A stretch of 64,000 bases of DNA from NCBI GenBank assembly GCA_036012865.1, contig DASCQC010000016.1:62001-126000 (forward strand), read 5' to 3'. The notes below the pieces were generated by a model, which saw nothing but the letters and a program-made list of their open reading frames with translations, was not told the DNA's origin and made no database searches. The stretch comes from DASCQC01 sp036012865 (GTDB lineage: Bacteria > Pseudomonadota > Gammaproteobacteria > Comchoanobacterales > Comchoanobacteraceae). Made by a program: the position numbers and the translations under genes. This document shows positions 48,929 to 58,038 of the stretch, one piece after another (position 1 is the first letter of the stretch; each line of letters begins with the position of its first letter).

Positions 48929-49699
48929 TTAGGAAGAGTGTCGTTTTTGTTGGAATGTGGGGAAAAAAACTGAAGTTGTCTTTTGGTATAGAGCGTAGTC
49001 TTTAGGGCGTTTTTGCAGTGAATTTTTTTCAGAAATTGGAATGGTAATTTTATTCATAATTAAATACAAGGCTAAAGGAGAAGTTAACCCTAACCAACCA
49101 TGATTGAAAGGTAAAACCAAACAAGCCAAGGCAAACCAAAATAGCCAATCGAAAAAATAGTTAGGGTGCCTAGAATATTTCCAGGGACCTAGTAAACAAA
49201 GAGATGTTGTTGTGTTTTGCTGGTGTCGGTAGAGTAAATAGTCAGACCAGGACTCGCCACATAGAGCAAGCAACATGAACCCAAAACAAGCTAAGCTCCA
49301 GGGTGAAATCTCTATGAGGTGAGCTAGAAAAAAAGGAGCTGAGAGTGACATCATTAGTACAGCTTGCATTTGGTAATTCCAGAAATAACCATAGAGTTTG
49401 CTTTTTTTCCAGTTTGAGCTAATGTTTTGATACCGGGGGTCTTGTTTTTGTGGGGCAACCCTGGTGATGAACAAATAAAGAGCGAGTCTTAGTGACCAAA
49501 TCCCTAGAGTGCTGTGTAACCAGATAAAGGGAATAGCAGGGACAGTATTCCAAGTGATAACCAGGCCACTTAACCAAATACCAAGCGGCCAGATGACATC
49601 GATAATGCAATTAATTCGGTAAATAAAGTAGTGTAGCCAAGCAATCATGGCGAATAAGCTGGTTGCTAACCAGGCTAACAGAAATAGTTTAATGACCAT
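48929..49699 (-). CDS. DUF1295 membrane protein (steroid-reductase/ICMT-like)
   Basis: A polytopic membrane protein of the DUF1295 family. The C-terminal signature GPWKYSRHPNYFFDWLFW is clear, as is the W...R..RVAPQKQDPRYQ segment before it. 256 residues from ATG 49699; an upstream TTG would add 18 poorly conserved residues. The family is related to 5-alpha-steroid reductases and isoprenylcysteine methyltransferases, but bacterial members are mostly uncharacterised. Confidence 0.85.
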   Translation of the reverse strand: MVIKLFLLAWLATSLFAMIAWLHYFIYRINCIIDVIWPLGIWLSGLVITWNTVPAIPFIWLHSTLGIWSLRLALYLFITRVAPQKQDPRYQNISSNWKKSKLYGYFWNYQMQAVLMMSLSAPFFLAHLIEISPWSLACFGFMLLALCGESWSDYLLYRHQQNTTTSLCLLGPWKYSRHPNYFFDWLFWFALACLVLPFNHGWLGLTSPLALYLIMNKITIPISEKNSLQKRPKDYALYQKTTSVFFPTFQQKRHSS

Positions 49700-49796
49700 A
49701 AATATCAGTGTAGAAAGAGCTTTTATTGTCCTGGCATTTGAATCAAAAATCAAGCAAGTTGTTTGCTATTAATGGCTCCTTTATTCAATTTTTATT

Positions 49797-49923
49797 GTAT
49801 CAACGTACCGTTTTTCTATGGTTGTAGCTGAGAGAGTTATTAAAGTATTTCTTGATTTAAGGTCAGTAAATATCATAGAACTGTCTCATGGGCTATCAAA
49901 CAGATAATCAACTTATACATCAA
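49797..49923 (+). repeat. 127-bp direct repeat, copy 1 (promoter plus 5' end of a gene)
   Basis: It matches 50915-51041 at a constant offset of 1,118 bases with about 11 mismatches (~91%) and no gap. The copy covers the upstream region and the first 12 codons of the second methyltransferase gene. Confidence 0.93.
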
Positions 49924-49986
49924 TACGGGTTAATTAATTCTAGTGGTTTTTCTTTTAATTTATTGTTAACAGCGTTATATTGTTAA
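49888..49986 (+). pseudogene. Truncated 5' copy of the second methyltransferase gene
   Basis: Opens MGYQTDNQLIHQ, like MGYQTDNHLIYQ at 51006, then loses homology and stops after 32 codons (TAA 49984-49986). It is a remnant of the 127-bp duplication, or a leader ORF before the first methyltransferase. Confidence 0.75.
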
Positions 49987-50010
49987 TATTTGAAATAGGT
50001 TGTGAAGTTG

Positions 50011-50835
50011 ATGGATAATTTAAAGAAAGTTGAAAGTCATTACAAGTTTGGTGAAAATTGGAAAGATTTTTCAACTCAGATAAATAATGCCCGCATTGAA
50101 GCTGCTCAACAAGGGTTGATAAAACTTTTTGGACCAGAGGGGCTATCAGGTAAGACTTTTCTAGATATCGGATGCGGATCAGGACTGTCAACGTTAGCTG
50201 CGATTTTGTTAGGAGCCAAGAAAGTGGTAAGCATTGATATTGATGAAGTGTCTGTAGCGACAACGACTCGTTTATTACAACATTACAAGGTATCAAACAA
50301 GGCTCATGTTGAAACATTAAGCGTATTTGACATGCATCAACGACCTGACATCATTCAGCAATTTGATGTTGTTTATTCTTGGGGCGTTTTACATCACACA
50401 GGAAATTTAGCAGAAGCGATGCAACTAGCTAAGCGTTGTGTCAAGCCAGGAGGGCTTTTAATGTTAGCATTATATAATAAGACCACGATGTGCTCCTTTT
50501 GGGCTAAAGAGAAAAAGATTTATGTTGCTTCACCTTTTGTGTTGAAGCGACTTTTTGAATTTATTTTTCAAATTATTCATGCGTTTAGATTATTAATAAA
50601 AAGGCGAAATGTTTTTAAATTTTATAAGGGTTATCAAACTAGACGAGGAATGTCTTTTATTCATGATGTTAGAGACTGGTTGGGAGGGTATCCTTATCAA
50701 TCTATATCAGCACAAGGTTGTGAAAAATGGGCAGAAGAAAATCATATGGATATTATTAACTCATTTGCTTTGCCTCCTAGCTTTGGGTTATTAGGGTCAG
50801 GGTGTCATGAGTATGTGTTTAAGGTTAAGGATTAA
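50011..50835 (+). CDS. SAM-dependent methyltransferase 1
   Basis: Class I methyltransferase with the SAM loop FLDIGCGSGLSTLAA (~52), acidic DIDE post-beta-2, and WGVLHHTG before a CVKPGGLLMLALYNKT motif. It resembles small-molecule/glycan type enzymes, with a C-terminal extension (~90 residues, basic: LIKRRNVFKFYKGYQ). I start at ATG 50011 (274 residues) over a GTG three codons earlier. Substrate unknown; location near sugar transferases suggests a glycan or lipid target. Confidence 0.8.
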   Translation: MDNLKKVESHYKFGENWKDFSTQINNARIEAAQQGLIKLFGPEGLSGKTFLDIGCGSGLSTLAAILLGAKKVVSIDIDEVSVATTTRLLQHYKVSNKAHVETLSVFDMHQRPDIIQQFDVVYSWGVLHHTGNLAEAMQLAKRCVKPGGLLMLALYNKTTMCSFWAKEKKIYVASPFVLKRLFEFIFQIIHAFRLLIKRRNVFKFYKGYQTRRGMSFIHDVRDWLGGYPYQSISAQGCEKWAEENHMDIINSFALPPSFGLLGSGCHEYVFKVKD

Positions 50836-50914
50836 ACCCTAAACACAGGCAGCTTCGCCATGAAGTTAAGAAAAGTGAATCTTAATGTGCGATATTTCCA
50901 GACAGGTTTTTTAA

Positions 50915-51041
50915 GTATCCTCGTATCGTTTTTCTATGATTGTAGTTGAGAGAGTTATTAAAGTATTTCTTGATTTAAGGTAAGCAAATATCATAGAATT
51001 GTCGCATGGGCTATCAAACAGATAATCATCTTATATATCAA
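50915..51041 (+). repeat. 127-bp direct repeat, copy 2
   Basis: The intact copy: 91 bases of upstream sequence and the first 12 codons of the second methyltransferase gene. TTGATT and ATAGAA, 17 bases apart and close to the ATG, are conserved in both copies and could be the promoter. Confidence 0.9.
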
Positions 51042-51728
51042 GGAAAAGAAGAGCTTTTTGCGACTGCAAGGTGCTTAAAGAGATATCATTTCGACATTGT
51101 TCATAGGATGATAAGTCACCTAGAAAAGGACCCTCAATGTATCTTAGATTTTGGTGCAGGGATTGGAACGTTGGTCAGCGAATGGCAACAACAGTTGGGC
51201 ATACAGCCAGAGTGTTTGGAAATTGATCCAAGCTCACAGAAAATTTTATCAGAAAAAAATCTAATTGTGCATCAGTCCTATGCTTCTTTAAAACAAAATT
51301 CATATGATATTGTTTATTCATCTAATGTGCTTGAGCACATAGAAGATGATCAAGCGGCATTGAGGGATATTTATAAGCTGATAAAACCGGGCGGACAATT
51401 AATGCTTTTTCTTCCTGCATTTATGTGTATTTATAATAACCTAGATCGGCATGTTGGTCATTTTAGAAGGTATCAACAACACGACTTAAAGAAAAAGGTT
51501 GAATTGGCGGGCTTTAAAGTGACACAAGCCCATTATTGTGACTCATTAGGTTTTTTTGTTTGGGGACTTCTAAAGTTTTTGGGCTCTTCGTCGAAATCTC
51601 ATTCATCCAATGACCGTTCCCTTAAATTTTATGATGCTGTTCTTTACCGAATCAGCACTCTTATGGATCAATTAGGGTGTAAATATCTTTTTGGTAAGAA
51701 TATTTTTCTAACGGCTACCAAGTTATAA
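51006..51728 (+). CDS. SAM-dependent methyltransferase 2
   Basis: 240 residues. SAM loop ILDFGAGIGTLVSEW (~40), LEIDPSS, SNVLEHIEDD and KLIKPGGQLMLFLPAF (~122) mark a class I methyltransferase of the UbiE/Methyltransf_11 type. The IYNNLDRHVGHFRRY segment often occurs in methyltransferases found in polysaccharide clusters. It is not a close paralogue of methyltransferase 1 in its body, although the two share upstream DNA. Substrate unknown. Confidence 0.82.
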   Translation: MGYQTDNHLIYQGKEELFATARCLKRYHFDIVHRMISHLEKDPQCILDFGAGIGTLVSEWQQQLGIQPECLEIDPSSQKILSEKNLIVHQSYASLKQNSYDIVYSSNVLEHIEDDQAALRDIYKLIKPGGQLMLFLPAFMCIYNNLDRHVGHFRRYQQHDLKKKVELAGFKVTQAHYCDSLGFFVWGLLKFLGSSSKSHSSNDRSLKFYDAVLYRISTLMDQLGCKYLFGKNIFLTATKL

Positions 51729-51851
51729 AATTGTTCATGTTGTAAAGCCCTTGTTTGTCAAGGGGAGCCTTGATATGGGGTTTGTTGATCACTTTACGTT
51801 TTAGGTTCTTTAGTGATAATATTAACGCATTAAGGACAAGGTGGGTAGGTT

Positions 51852-53192
51852 GTGTTTTCAAAAGAGCTGGTGATAAGGGCTAAAAATAGTATAGCTAGAG
51901 TTAACGGGACCTTTTTGTTAGTCTCTATAGGGCTTTTGGTAGGGTTCATAGCAGGCCCTCGAATGTTTCCAGATTCATCAGGTTATATCGCTTTTGATCA
52001 GAGTAGAACGATTCTATACCCTATTGTTATTGCTTCTTTTCGGGGGTTGTTTGGGTCGTATGGACTCAATGTTTTAGCAGTTGTTCAGTTGATTGCTGTT
52101 TTGTTAGCTACCCAACGTCTTTCTCAATGGGTTATAAGTGTTTTTAATTTACCCAAACGATATGTGTTATGGGTATTTCTCTTTGGAATGATTCCTTGGG
52201 TCATGGGTAAGGAGTTAAGGTTTGCCACATCCATTTTGACTGAGCCTTTAACCTATGCTCTTTATGTTCCTTTTATGATTAGTTTGTTTCAGTCTTCAAA
52301 AAAACATTCGCACCTTACTCTGGGCTTAAGTGTTATTTTAATGATGTTGATGTTGTTGATTCGCCCTCAGATGCTCTTCGTTTTGGCAGGATTTATTGTT
52401 TGGGCGTTGTATGTTTATTTTTATAAAAAGGATAGAAAGAAAGCTGTATTAGGGGTGTTAATTTCATTTATTTGTGCGGGTATGGCATTACAAATAAATG
52501 ATTTAGCATATCAATATGTCTTTAATAAAGGCAGGGCGTTAGATAAGTCTTTTTCATATGCTATTGCGTTGACGCCATTGGTTTATATGGCTGAACAAAA
52601 GACAATAGATCATATCGAAAACACCAAGGTTCGAAAATCACTCATTGAATTAAATAGGTTGCTGAAAAAGAAGTGTTTATTTGTAAGTAGTCGTTTTGAT
52701 GATGCTTGTGGCCCTATTGCCCAGAAAGATCATTTTCGTTGGAGTTACGACCGTATTTTTTATGGAACTTATGCGTCTGTTTTTGCAAAGTACAATCTTG
52801 ACTATAAGACTATATATATGACATTGCTGCCAATTGTTTTAAAGTATCAACTTGGCGATGTTTTTCAACATATTCAGAGAAGTCTTATCTATGTGGGTAT
52901 GCATGGGTTTTATTTTTCATGTGTTTTGTTTTTCCTTTTCATTGCAGTGGTAAGGTTTTTTTACAAGCATGAGCATGAGGTTGCAAGGTGGTCATTGTTT
53001 CTTGCCTTGCTTTACATTGCTAACCTTATTTTTATCAGTTTATGCACATTTCATTTTTATCGTTATATGTTTTATACAGAAATACCTATAACGATGACTG
53101 CCTTTGGGTTTTATTTAGTTTGGTTAAAAGGTAAGGAAGAAGAGGAGATGTCCAGTCAAGTGGTGAGTGTTATGGGTATGAATCGTTCTTGA
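51852..53192 (+). CDS. Polytopic GT-C-like protein, FPDS family, paralogue 1
   Basis: 446 residues, GTG start. About ten to eleven membrane segments. After the first helix comes RMFPDSSGY (D41), the place where GT-C glycosyltransferases keep a catalytic acid in the first outer loop. Also LTEPLTYAL (~137), a two-cysteine loop with DDACGP (~285) and a closing RYMFYTEIP (~415). These four motifs recur in the two paralogues at 55394 and 56734. I propose a periplasmic glycosyltransferase using polyprenyl-phosphate sugars; this is inference from topology and neighbours. Confidence 0.75.
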   Translation: MFSKELVIRAKNSIARVNGTFLLVSIGLLVGFIAGPRMFPDSSGYIAFDQSRTILYPIVIASFRGLFGSYGLNVLAVVQLIAVLLATQRLSQWVISVFNLPKRYVLWVFLFGMIPWVMGKELRFATSILTEPLTYALYVPFMISLFQSSKKHSHLTLGLSVILMMLMLLIRPQMLFVLAGFIVWALYVYFYKKDRKKAVLGVLISFICAGMALQINDLAYQYVFNKGRALDKSFSYAIALTPLVYMAEQKTIDHIENTKVRKSLIELNRLLKKKCLFVSSRFDDACGPIAQKDHFRWSYDRIFYGTYASVFAKYNLDYKTIYMTLLPIVLKYQLGDVFQHIQRSLIYVGMHGFYFSCVLFFLFIAVVRFFYKHEHEVARWSLFLALLYIANLIFISLCTFHFYRYMFYTEIPITMTAFGFYLVWLKGKEEEEMSSQVVSVMGMNRS

Positions 53193-53201
53193 TTGAATGG
53201 G

Positions 53202-54155
53202 TTATGAGGGTTCATGGAGTGTTTTTTCTTTGTCATGCTGTTTTCTTGGAATGTTTAAGTAGCATAAGTTTTTATGTTGAAGTGATAAACTGGTAATATT
53301 TTGTAAAATTAGACCAATAGAAAAGAAAATGAAAGCTACAATCATGAGCAGGCCTGATAAAATGGCGGTAGGGAGTCTTTCAACCAAGCCTGTTTCAATG
53401 TATTTAGATAAGATAGGCATAAAAAATGTAAAAGAAAACAGGGTTGATAGTATAGCTAGGCTATTAAATAATACGTTGGGTTTATTGTTCTTTAGCAGAG
53501 AAAAAATAGTTGATAGTATTAAAAACCCATCTTTAATTGTGCTAAGTTTACTGTATGAGCCTTCTGGTCGATTGAAATAGTTGGTAGGTATTTCTGTTGT
53601 GGATAAGTTAAGCTGTAATGAATGAACACTTAATTCAGTTTCAATATCAAAGCCATTGGTTAGCGAAGGAAAACTGGAAATAAACCGATGACTAAAGGCT
53701 CTATAACCTGTGAAAATATCGGTAAATGTTTTACCAAAGATGAAGCTAACTGTATGATTGAATAAACGATTGCCAAAAGAATGTCCAAAACGATAGGCTT
53801 TAGTATTGACCGCTTTTCTTGAGCCACAAACCATGTCTAGGTTTTCCGAAATAAGTTTTTGAATAAGCAGATGGATGGCTTTGGGATCATAGGTGTTATC
53901 ACCATCAACCATAACAGTGATGTCTGATTGAACGTATCTGAATAATCTTCGAACAGCATGACCTTTACCTTGTCTTTTTTCAAAGAGAACGATAGCGCCG
54001 TTGTTTTTTGCAACTTTAGCTGTGTTATCGTCAGAGTTATTATCGCATATTATGATGGTTGAATGAGGTAATTCATGTCTGAAGCTTTGAATAACTTGTT
54101 GAATGGTGGTTTCTTCATTATAGCAAGGAATGATGATAGAGACTGTAGGTGACAT
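53202..54155 (-). CDS. GT2 polyprenyl-phosphate glycosyltransferase (GtrB/DPM-like)
   Basis: An N-terminal GT-A domain (VSIIIPCYNEETTI; CDNNSDDNT; MVDGDNTYDP with the DxD-like metal site at ~98) and a C-terminal pair of membrane helices (LFNSLAILSTLFSFTFFMPIL and AILSGLLMIVAFIFFSIGLIL). 317 residues. This is the GtrB/dolichol-phosphate-mannose synthase arrangement, which loads a sugar on undecaprenyl phosphate. It faces the first FPDS-family gene. Confidence 0.87.
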   Translation of the reverse strand: MSPTVSIIIPCYNEETTIQQVIQSFRHELPHSTIIICDNNSDDNTAKVAKNNGAIVLFEKRQGKGHAVRRLFRYVQSDITVMVDGDNTYDPKAIHLLIQKLISENLDMVCGSRKAVNTKAYRFGHSFGNRLFNHTVSFIFGKTFTDIFTGYRAFSHRFISSFPSLTNGFDIETELSVHSLQLNLSTTEIPTNYFNRPEGSYSKLSTIKDGFLILSTIFSLLKNNKPNVLFNSLAILSTLFSFTFFMPILSKYIETGLVERLPTAILSGLLMIVAFIFFSIGLILQNITSLSLQHKNLCYLNIPRKQHDKEKTLHEPS

Positions 54156-54164
54156 GATGTGACT

Positions 54165-54197
54165 CTCTTAGTGATACGATCTGTTAAATACTAAGAG
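54165..54197. promoter_or_regulatory. Inverted repeat upstream of the GT2 gene
   Basis: CTCTTAGT (54165-54172) and ACTAAGAG (54190-54197) form an 8-base perfect inverted repeat with a 17-base spacer, ending nine bases before the GT2 start. It could be an operator or a hairpin over the start site. Confidence 0.4.
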
Positions 54198-54403
54198 ATC
54201 TTGATGGGGGATGCAATGTTTTAGTGAGTTTCTGTGCTATATTAAGAGAACCAGTAGTTTAGATAATAAGCAGGGTTTCAAGATAAGTTTCAAGGGTAAA
54301 TTATTTTCTCCAGGTATGGGTTATTTATTATCGTTAGTTCTTCTTCGTAGTTTCTTGTGAGGGTATTATTGACTCTTAATTCTGGGTGTTTTGTGGTCTA
54401 TTA

Positions 54404-54811
54404 TTAGGTCGTTTCAGTGGGTTTTGATAAAATATATTTGTAAGCATTAAAATTAATAAACATGGTCAATAGGGTGGCGGGGGCAAGGGCCAAAATAGGG
54501 TGTGTATAACACAGGCTTGATAAGCCAACTAGCGCGGAGTAAATGCCATAGTTGATAGAAGCTGTTATGATAGTTGAGCTAGAATACATAATAAATTCAC
54601 GGATAGATTTTGGATTTTTACTTTTAAATGTGTAGGTTCGATTATGATGCCAAGTAAACAATAGTGATGTTATGATGGCAGGTATTCTGGCGAGCCATGG
54701 GTTTAGCTTGAAGTAGTAAACATTGAATTGAGTAATGCTGCAATCTATGATAAATGCACTACTTCCTATGATAAGAAAGAATAGTTTTTGTCTTAAGGCT
54801 TCATTGATCAT
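54404..54811 (-). CDS. GtrA-like membrane protein
   Basis: 135 residues, four hydrophobic segments, with the family marks: LFFLIIGSSAFIIDC at the first helix, TWHHNRTYTFKSK after the second, and EFIMYSSSTIITASINYGIY. GtrA proteins are thought to flip a polyprenyl-phosphate-linked sugar to the periplasm. With the neighbouring GT2 it makes the GtrA/GtrB pair. Confidence 0.87.
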   Translation of the reverse strand: MINEALRQKLFFLIIGSSAFIIDCSITQFNVYYFKLNPWLARIPAIITSLLFTWHHNRTYTFKSKNPKSIREFIMYSSSTIITASINYGIYSALVGLSSLCYTHPILALAPATLLTMFINFNAYKYILSKPTETT

Positions 54812-55074
54812 GGGTGACTCTCAAGACAACGTTTTCCAATAAAGTTCATCATGTGTTTTTTGCGAGGTGAGATCATAGGTTGACTGGATTTTTCATGGAT
54901 ACTCATGACAGAAAGACTTAGAGGATTGAGAAAAGTGTCTTGACTAAAGCACATGTTAGTATGATAAGTCTCTGGGTGAGATAACACCAGGTTTATTGAA
55001 CGCTCTCTTTGACCGTTGAGTTTATTCGGGTAGTTTACAATGTTAATCAATTTGTACATAGAAAATATATTCAT
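54808..55074 (-). CDS. Possible small gene of unknown function
   Basis: 88 codons, ATG 55074, overlapping the GtrA start by four bases. It has no hydrophobic segment and I recognise no family. The overlap suggests coupling, but the product is rich in S, N, H and P like many chance frames on this strand. It may also be a remnant of another gene. Confidence 0.3.
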   Translation of the reverse strand: MNIFSMYKLINIVNYPNKLNGQRERSINLVLSHPETYHTNMCFSQDTFLNPLSLSVMSIHEKSSQPMISPRKKHMMNFIGKRCLESHP

Positions 55075-55393
55075 AGACTCAAGGTTAATTTAACACAGGA
55101 GCTATGGTATCCTATGGATTTATTTTTATCGACTTTTAATCTATTCTATTTTAGGATGTGTATTGTTTTGGTAGATTCTGATGATGCTGTTTATTAGAGG
55201 CCGCATATTGAGCAGAATTTTGGTTTAACATTGCCCTGAATGTTTTTGATCAATTGAAGTCATTTCAATGTTTAATTTCAAAAGAAAGGGCTAAAAGCTG
55301 GGTGATAGGTATGCAAGGTTTATTGATTACTGTTTACAAGGGTGTAGGCTGGACTAATGCTGCTATCTATTCGATTGATAGTAAGGTTTTTTA
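55075..55393. other. Intergenic region before the second FPDS gene
   Basis: About 320 bp between divergent genes. A + strand frame opens at 55009 but lacks support. No terminator or RNA gene was seen; promoters for both directions are expected here. Confidence 0.4.
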
Positions 55394-56737
55394 GTGTTGG
55401 TCGTTGCCTATACATCTTGGATCAGATCTAACCAAAGCATTTTAGTTTTATTTATGTTTTGTGCAGCATTGATGATTGTGTTTGTTGACCCTATCTTATT
55501 TCCTGATAGCGCTTCTTATCTTAGTTTTAATCCAGCTAGATCCTTTGGTTACCCTTGGGTTGTTAATGTTTTCAAGTTTTTGTTTGGGGGCTACTATTTA
55601 AATCTACTGATAGGTTTTCAGGTGTTTTGTATTTTGAGCGTTTCATATTGGTTGGCTCAAGAGATACGAAAAATAACCGGTGCTGATCAATCTTTGCAGT
55701 GGATCATTTTCCTTTTAGCACTTTATCCGTGGGGCTTTAGTGCCTCTTTAAAATGGGGGGTGGCTGTTTTAACTGAACCGTTGACATTCTGTTTAGCCAT
55801 ACCCATTTTTATCCTGTTTTTACGTTTAATAAAACATTATTCGCATGACACCTGCGCTTGTTTATTATGTTTTTTTGGGCTGTCTTTGGCTTTTAGGTCT
55901 CAGATGATATTTATTGAGGGACCTATCCTGTTATTGAGCTTTTATCTAATGAAATTTAGCCGTTTTCGAGAGGGGGCTATACTTCTTTTTTCTAGTTTTA
56001 TGGTCATTGTTACAGTGTTGTTAATCAACACACTGAATATCTTATGGCATGGAGAGAAACCTGAACAGGTTTTTGCGCTTAGTCATTCCTTGATTTCTGC
56101 TGTATATATTATGGATAGTGAGACTCTTGATAAGGTAGAGTCGGAGCAAACAAAAGAAATTCTTAAGCCCATCTATAAAAAACTATCCGGGCGTTGTTTA
56201 AATTTGGAATCATTTGATAATGATGATTGTGGACCCATAGATAAGACACATTTTTTATTTTCTTTTGATAAGATTTATTATGAGGTAATGCAGCCTTCAA
56301 TTGCGCAGTATGTTAAAGATCATCAAGAATTTAAGGGTGAAAGTATTTATAAGCTTCTTTTCACTTCCCTTCTAACGCAAGAAGTGGTTTATCAGCCCAT
56401 AAGGTTCTTTGGACACTATCTTAAAACGATGATTACGTTTGGTCTGTATGGGAAGTATGGCCTTTTAGGCTTTTTAGTTTTGTGTTGTGTTACTGTAATA
56501 AGGTGGTTTTATACCAGGGATAGGCAATCGGAATGGTTGGCTGTTTGTCTTTTATTTCATATGAGTAATGTCGTTTTTGTTGTTTTGTTTGAGCCTCATC
56601 ACTTTAGATATATCTTTTATACCGAGGTTCCTATTGTTGTAACCTTATTGACATTTACCCTTCAGGGGTTGTATTGCATGCGATCAAATAAGATAAGCAC
56701 GAAAGCTTTAGGTTTAAAAAAGGGTGCAATAATATGA
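55394..56737 (+). CDS. Polytopic GT-C-like protein, FPDS family, paralogue 2
   Basis: 447 residues, GTG start (a TTG one codon later is possible). Same architecture as paralogue 1: a first helix, then ILFPDSASY (D38), LTEPLTFCL (~125), a DDCGPI cysteine loop (~275) preceded by another Cys (CLNLE), and RYIFYTEVP near the end. About ten to eleven membrane segments. Its 3' end overlaps paralogue 3 by four bases, so the two form an operon. Confidence 0.75.
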   Translation: MLVVAYTSWIRSNQSILVLFMFCAALMIVFVDPILFPDSASYLSFNPARSFGYPWVVNVFKFLFGGYYLNLLIGFQVFCILSVSYWLAQEIRKITGADQSLQWIIFLLALYPWGFSASLKWGVAVLTEPLTFCLAIPIFILFLRLIKHYSHDTCACLLCFFGLSLAFRSQMIFIEGPILLLSFYLMKFSRFREGAILLFSSFMVIVTVLLINTLNILWHGEKPEQVFALSHSLISAVYIMDSETLDKVESEQTKEILKPIYKKLSGRCLNLESFDNDDCGPIDKTHFLFSFDKIYYEVMQPSIAQYVKDHQEFKGESIYKLLFTSLLTQEVVYQPIRFFGHYLKTMITFGLYGKYGLLGFLVLCCVTVIRWFYTRDRQSEWLAVCLLFHMSNVVFVVLFEPHHFRYIFYTEVPIVVTLLTFTLQGLYCMRSNKISTKALGLKKGAII

Positions 56738-58038
56738 TGGAAAAAAGCAATTTATTCCAGGGGGATCGTTCTCGTTGGGGAATGTATATAGTGTTTGCTT
56801 TAGTGGCTGGAGTAGTCTCTATAATACAATCACCCATCATGTTTCCTGATTCTGGTACATACCTTTCTGCATCGCCTATAAGAACATTGGCTTACCCCAT
56901 GACATTAAAATTGTTTAATCTTGTTTTGGGTTCGTATGGTTTAAAAACTTTGCTTGCGTTTCAATTGTTTTTTGTGATGAGCGTATCAAGGGTATTGGTT
57001 AATTGTATTGCAGATGTTTTTGATCTTAATGGGTATGTTAAATTAATGCTGTTTTTTATTAGCTTGTACCCTTGGCTTCTAGTAGGCGAGTTAAGGTTTG
57101 CTATGGTGGTGTTAACTGAGCCATTAACGTATGTTTTCGCGGTATCGGTTATTATTGGGATAACAAAATTATCTGAAAATTATTCATTTAACTCTTTAAT
57201 CCTGTGTGGAATATGGTTTTTATTGGCGATGCTGTTAAGGTCACAAATGACTTTTATGTGGGGTGGTTTTATGGCTTTAGCTATGTATTATGCGTGGTAT
57301 CATAAGGCTTATAAAAATGCATTCTTGGTCGTTTTGGTGGCGTCATCAATGGTGGTTTTATCCTTGGGCATTAATAGTGTTTATCAAGTTAAAATGTTTG
57401 GAAAAACCGATAGTTCTTTTGCGTATAGTCAAGCACTTGTGCCTGCCTTATATATCTTAAATCAAGACACGATTAGTCAGGTTGAGTCTGAGGATTCACG
57501 TAACATGTTAACTTCTATTTATGCGGCAATGAAAACGCGGTGTTTATTGAAAAGCAGTCTGGATGATGCTGGCTGTGGTGCTTTAGGAAAGGAGCATTAT
57601 ATGCAATCGTACACCAGAATCTACTATAAGGTTATGAGTCCGATTGTCATGGCTTATACAAAGTCTCAAGGCCTCTCATCAATGGCCACAGCATATCAGG
57701 ACCTTGCGTATTCTTTGTTCGTTATAAAACTAACCAAAGAACCCTTTTCTCTTTTAAAACAGTATGTCCATAGCATGGTTGTTTTTGGTTTACATGGCAG
57801 GCATCTTACCCTTGCTTTTGGCGTGCTTTTAATGATGTCTATGGCCAGGTTAAGATATCAGAATGACTCAACATCAACAATGTTGGCTTTGTTTTTGATC
57901 TTTCATCTTTGTAATCTTGTTTTGGTTAGTTTTTTCGAGGCGAATCTCTTTCGGTATATGTTTTATACTGAAGTTCCCCTGATGGTTATGATGTTTGCCT
58001 TTTTATCACAATATTTGATGAAGGTGTCTCAACGTTAA
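56734..58038 (+). CDS. Polytopic GT-C-like protein, FPDS family, paralogue 3
   Basis: 434 residues starting ATG-ATG; the first overlaps the previous stop. It repeats IMFPDSGTY (D39), LTEPLTYVF (~130), the Cys loop (CLLKSS...GCGAL, ~270-287) and RYMFYTEVP near the C terminus. Where paralogues 1 and 2 have CGP, this one has CGA. All three keep K/R and aromatic residues after the loop (YTRIYYKVM). Sequence identity among them is moderate by eye, so the duplications are not recent. Confidence 0.75.
   Translation: MMEKSNLFQGDRSRWGMYIVFALVAGVVSIIQSPIMFPDSGTYLSASPIRTLAYPMTLKLFNLVLGSYGLKTLLAFQLFFVMSVSRVLVNCIADVFDLNGYVKLMLFFISLYPWLLVGELRFAMVVLTEPLTYVFAVSVIIGITKLSENYSFNSLILCGIWFLLAMLLRSQMTFMWGGFMALAMYYAWYHKAYKNAFLVVLVASSMVVLSLGINSVYQVKMFGKTDSSFAYSQALVPALYILNQDTISQVESEDSRNMLTSIYAAMKTRCLLKSSLDDAGCGALGKEHYMQSYTRIYYKVMSPIVMAYTKSQGLSSMATAYQDLAYSLFVIKLTKEPFSLLKQYVHSMVVFGLHGRHLTLAFGVLLMMSMARLRYQNDSTSTMLALFLIFHLCNLVLVSFFEANLFRYMFYTEVPLMVMMFAFLSQYLMKVSQR

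Noticed and set aside
51748..51764. CCCTTG-TTTGT-CAAGGG hairpin after methyltransferase 2
   Set aside because: A six-base stem, but no T run follows, so I do not call a terminator.
55009..55197. 62-codon + strand ORF
   Set aside because: No family, no good start signal; overlaps another weak ORF and is likely chance.
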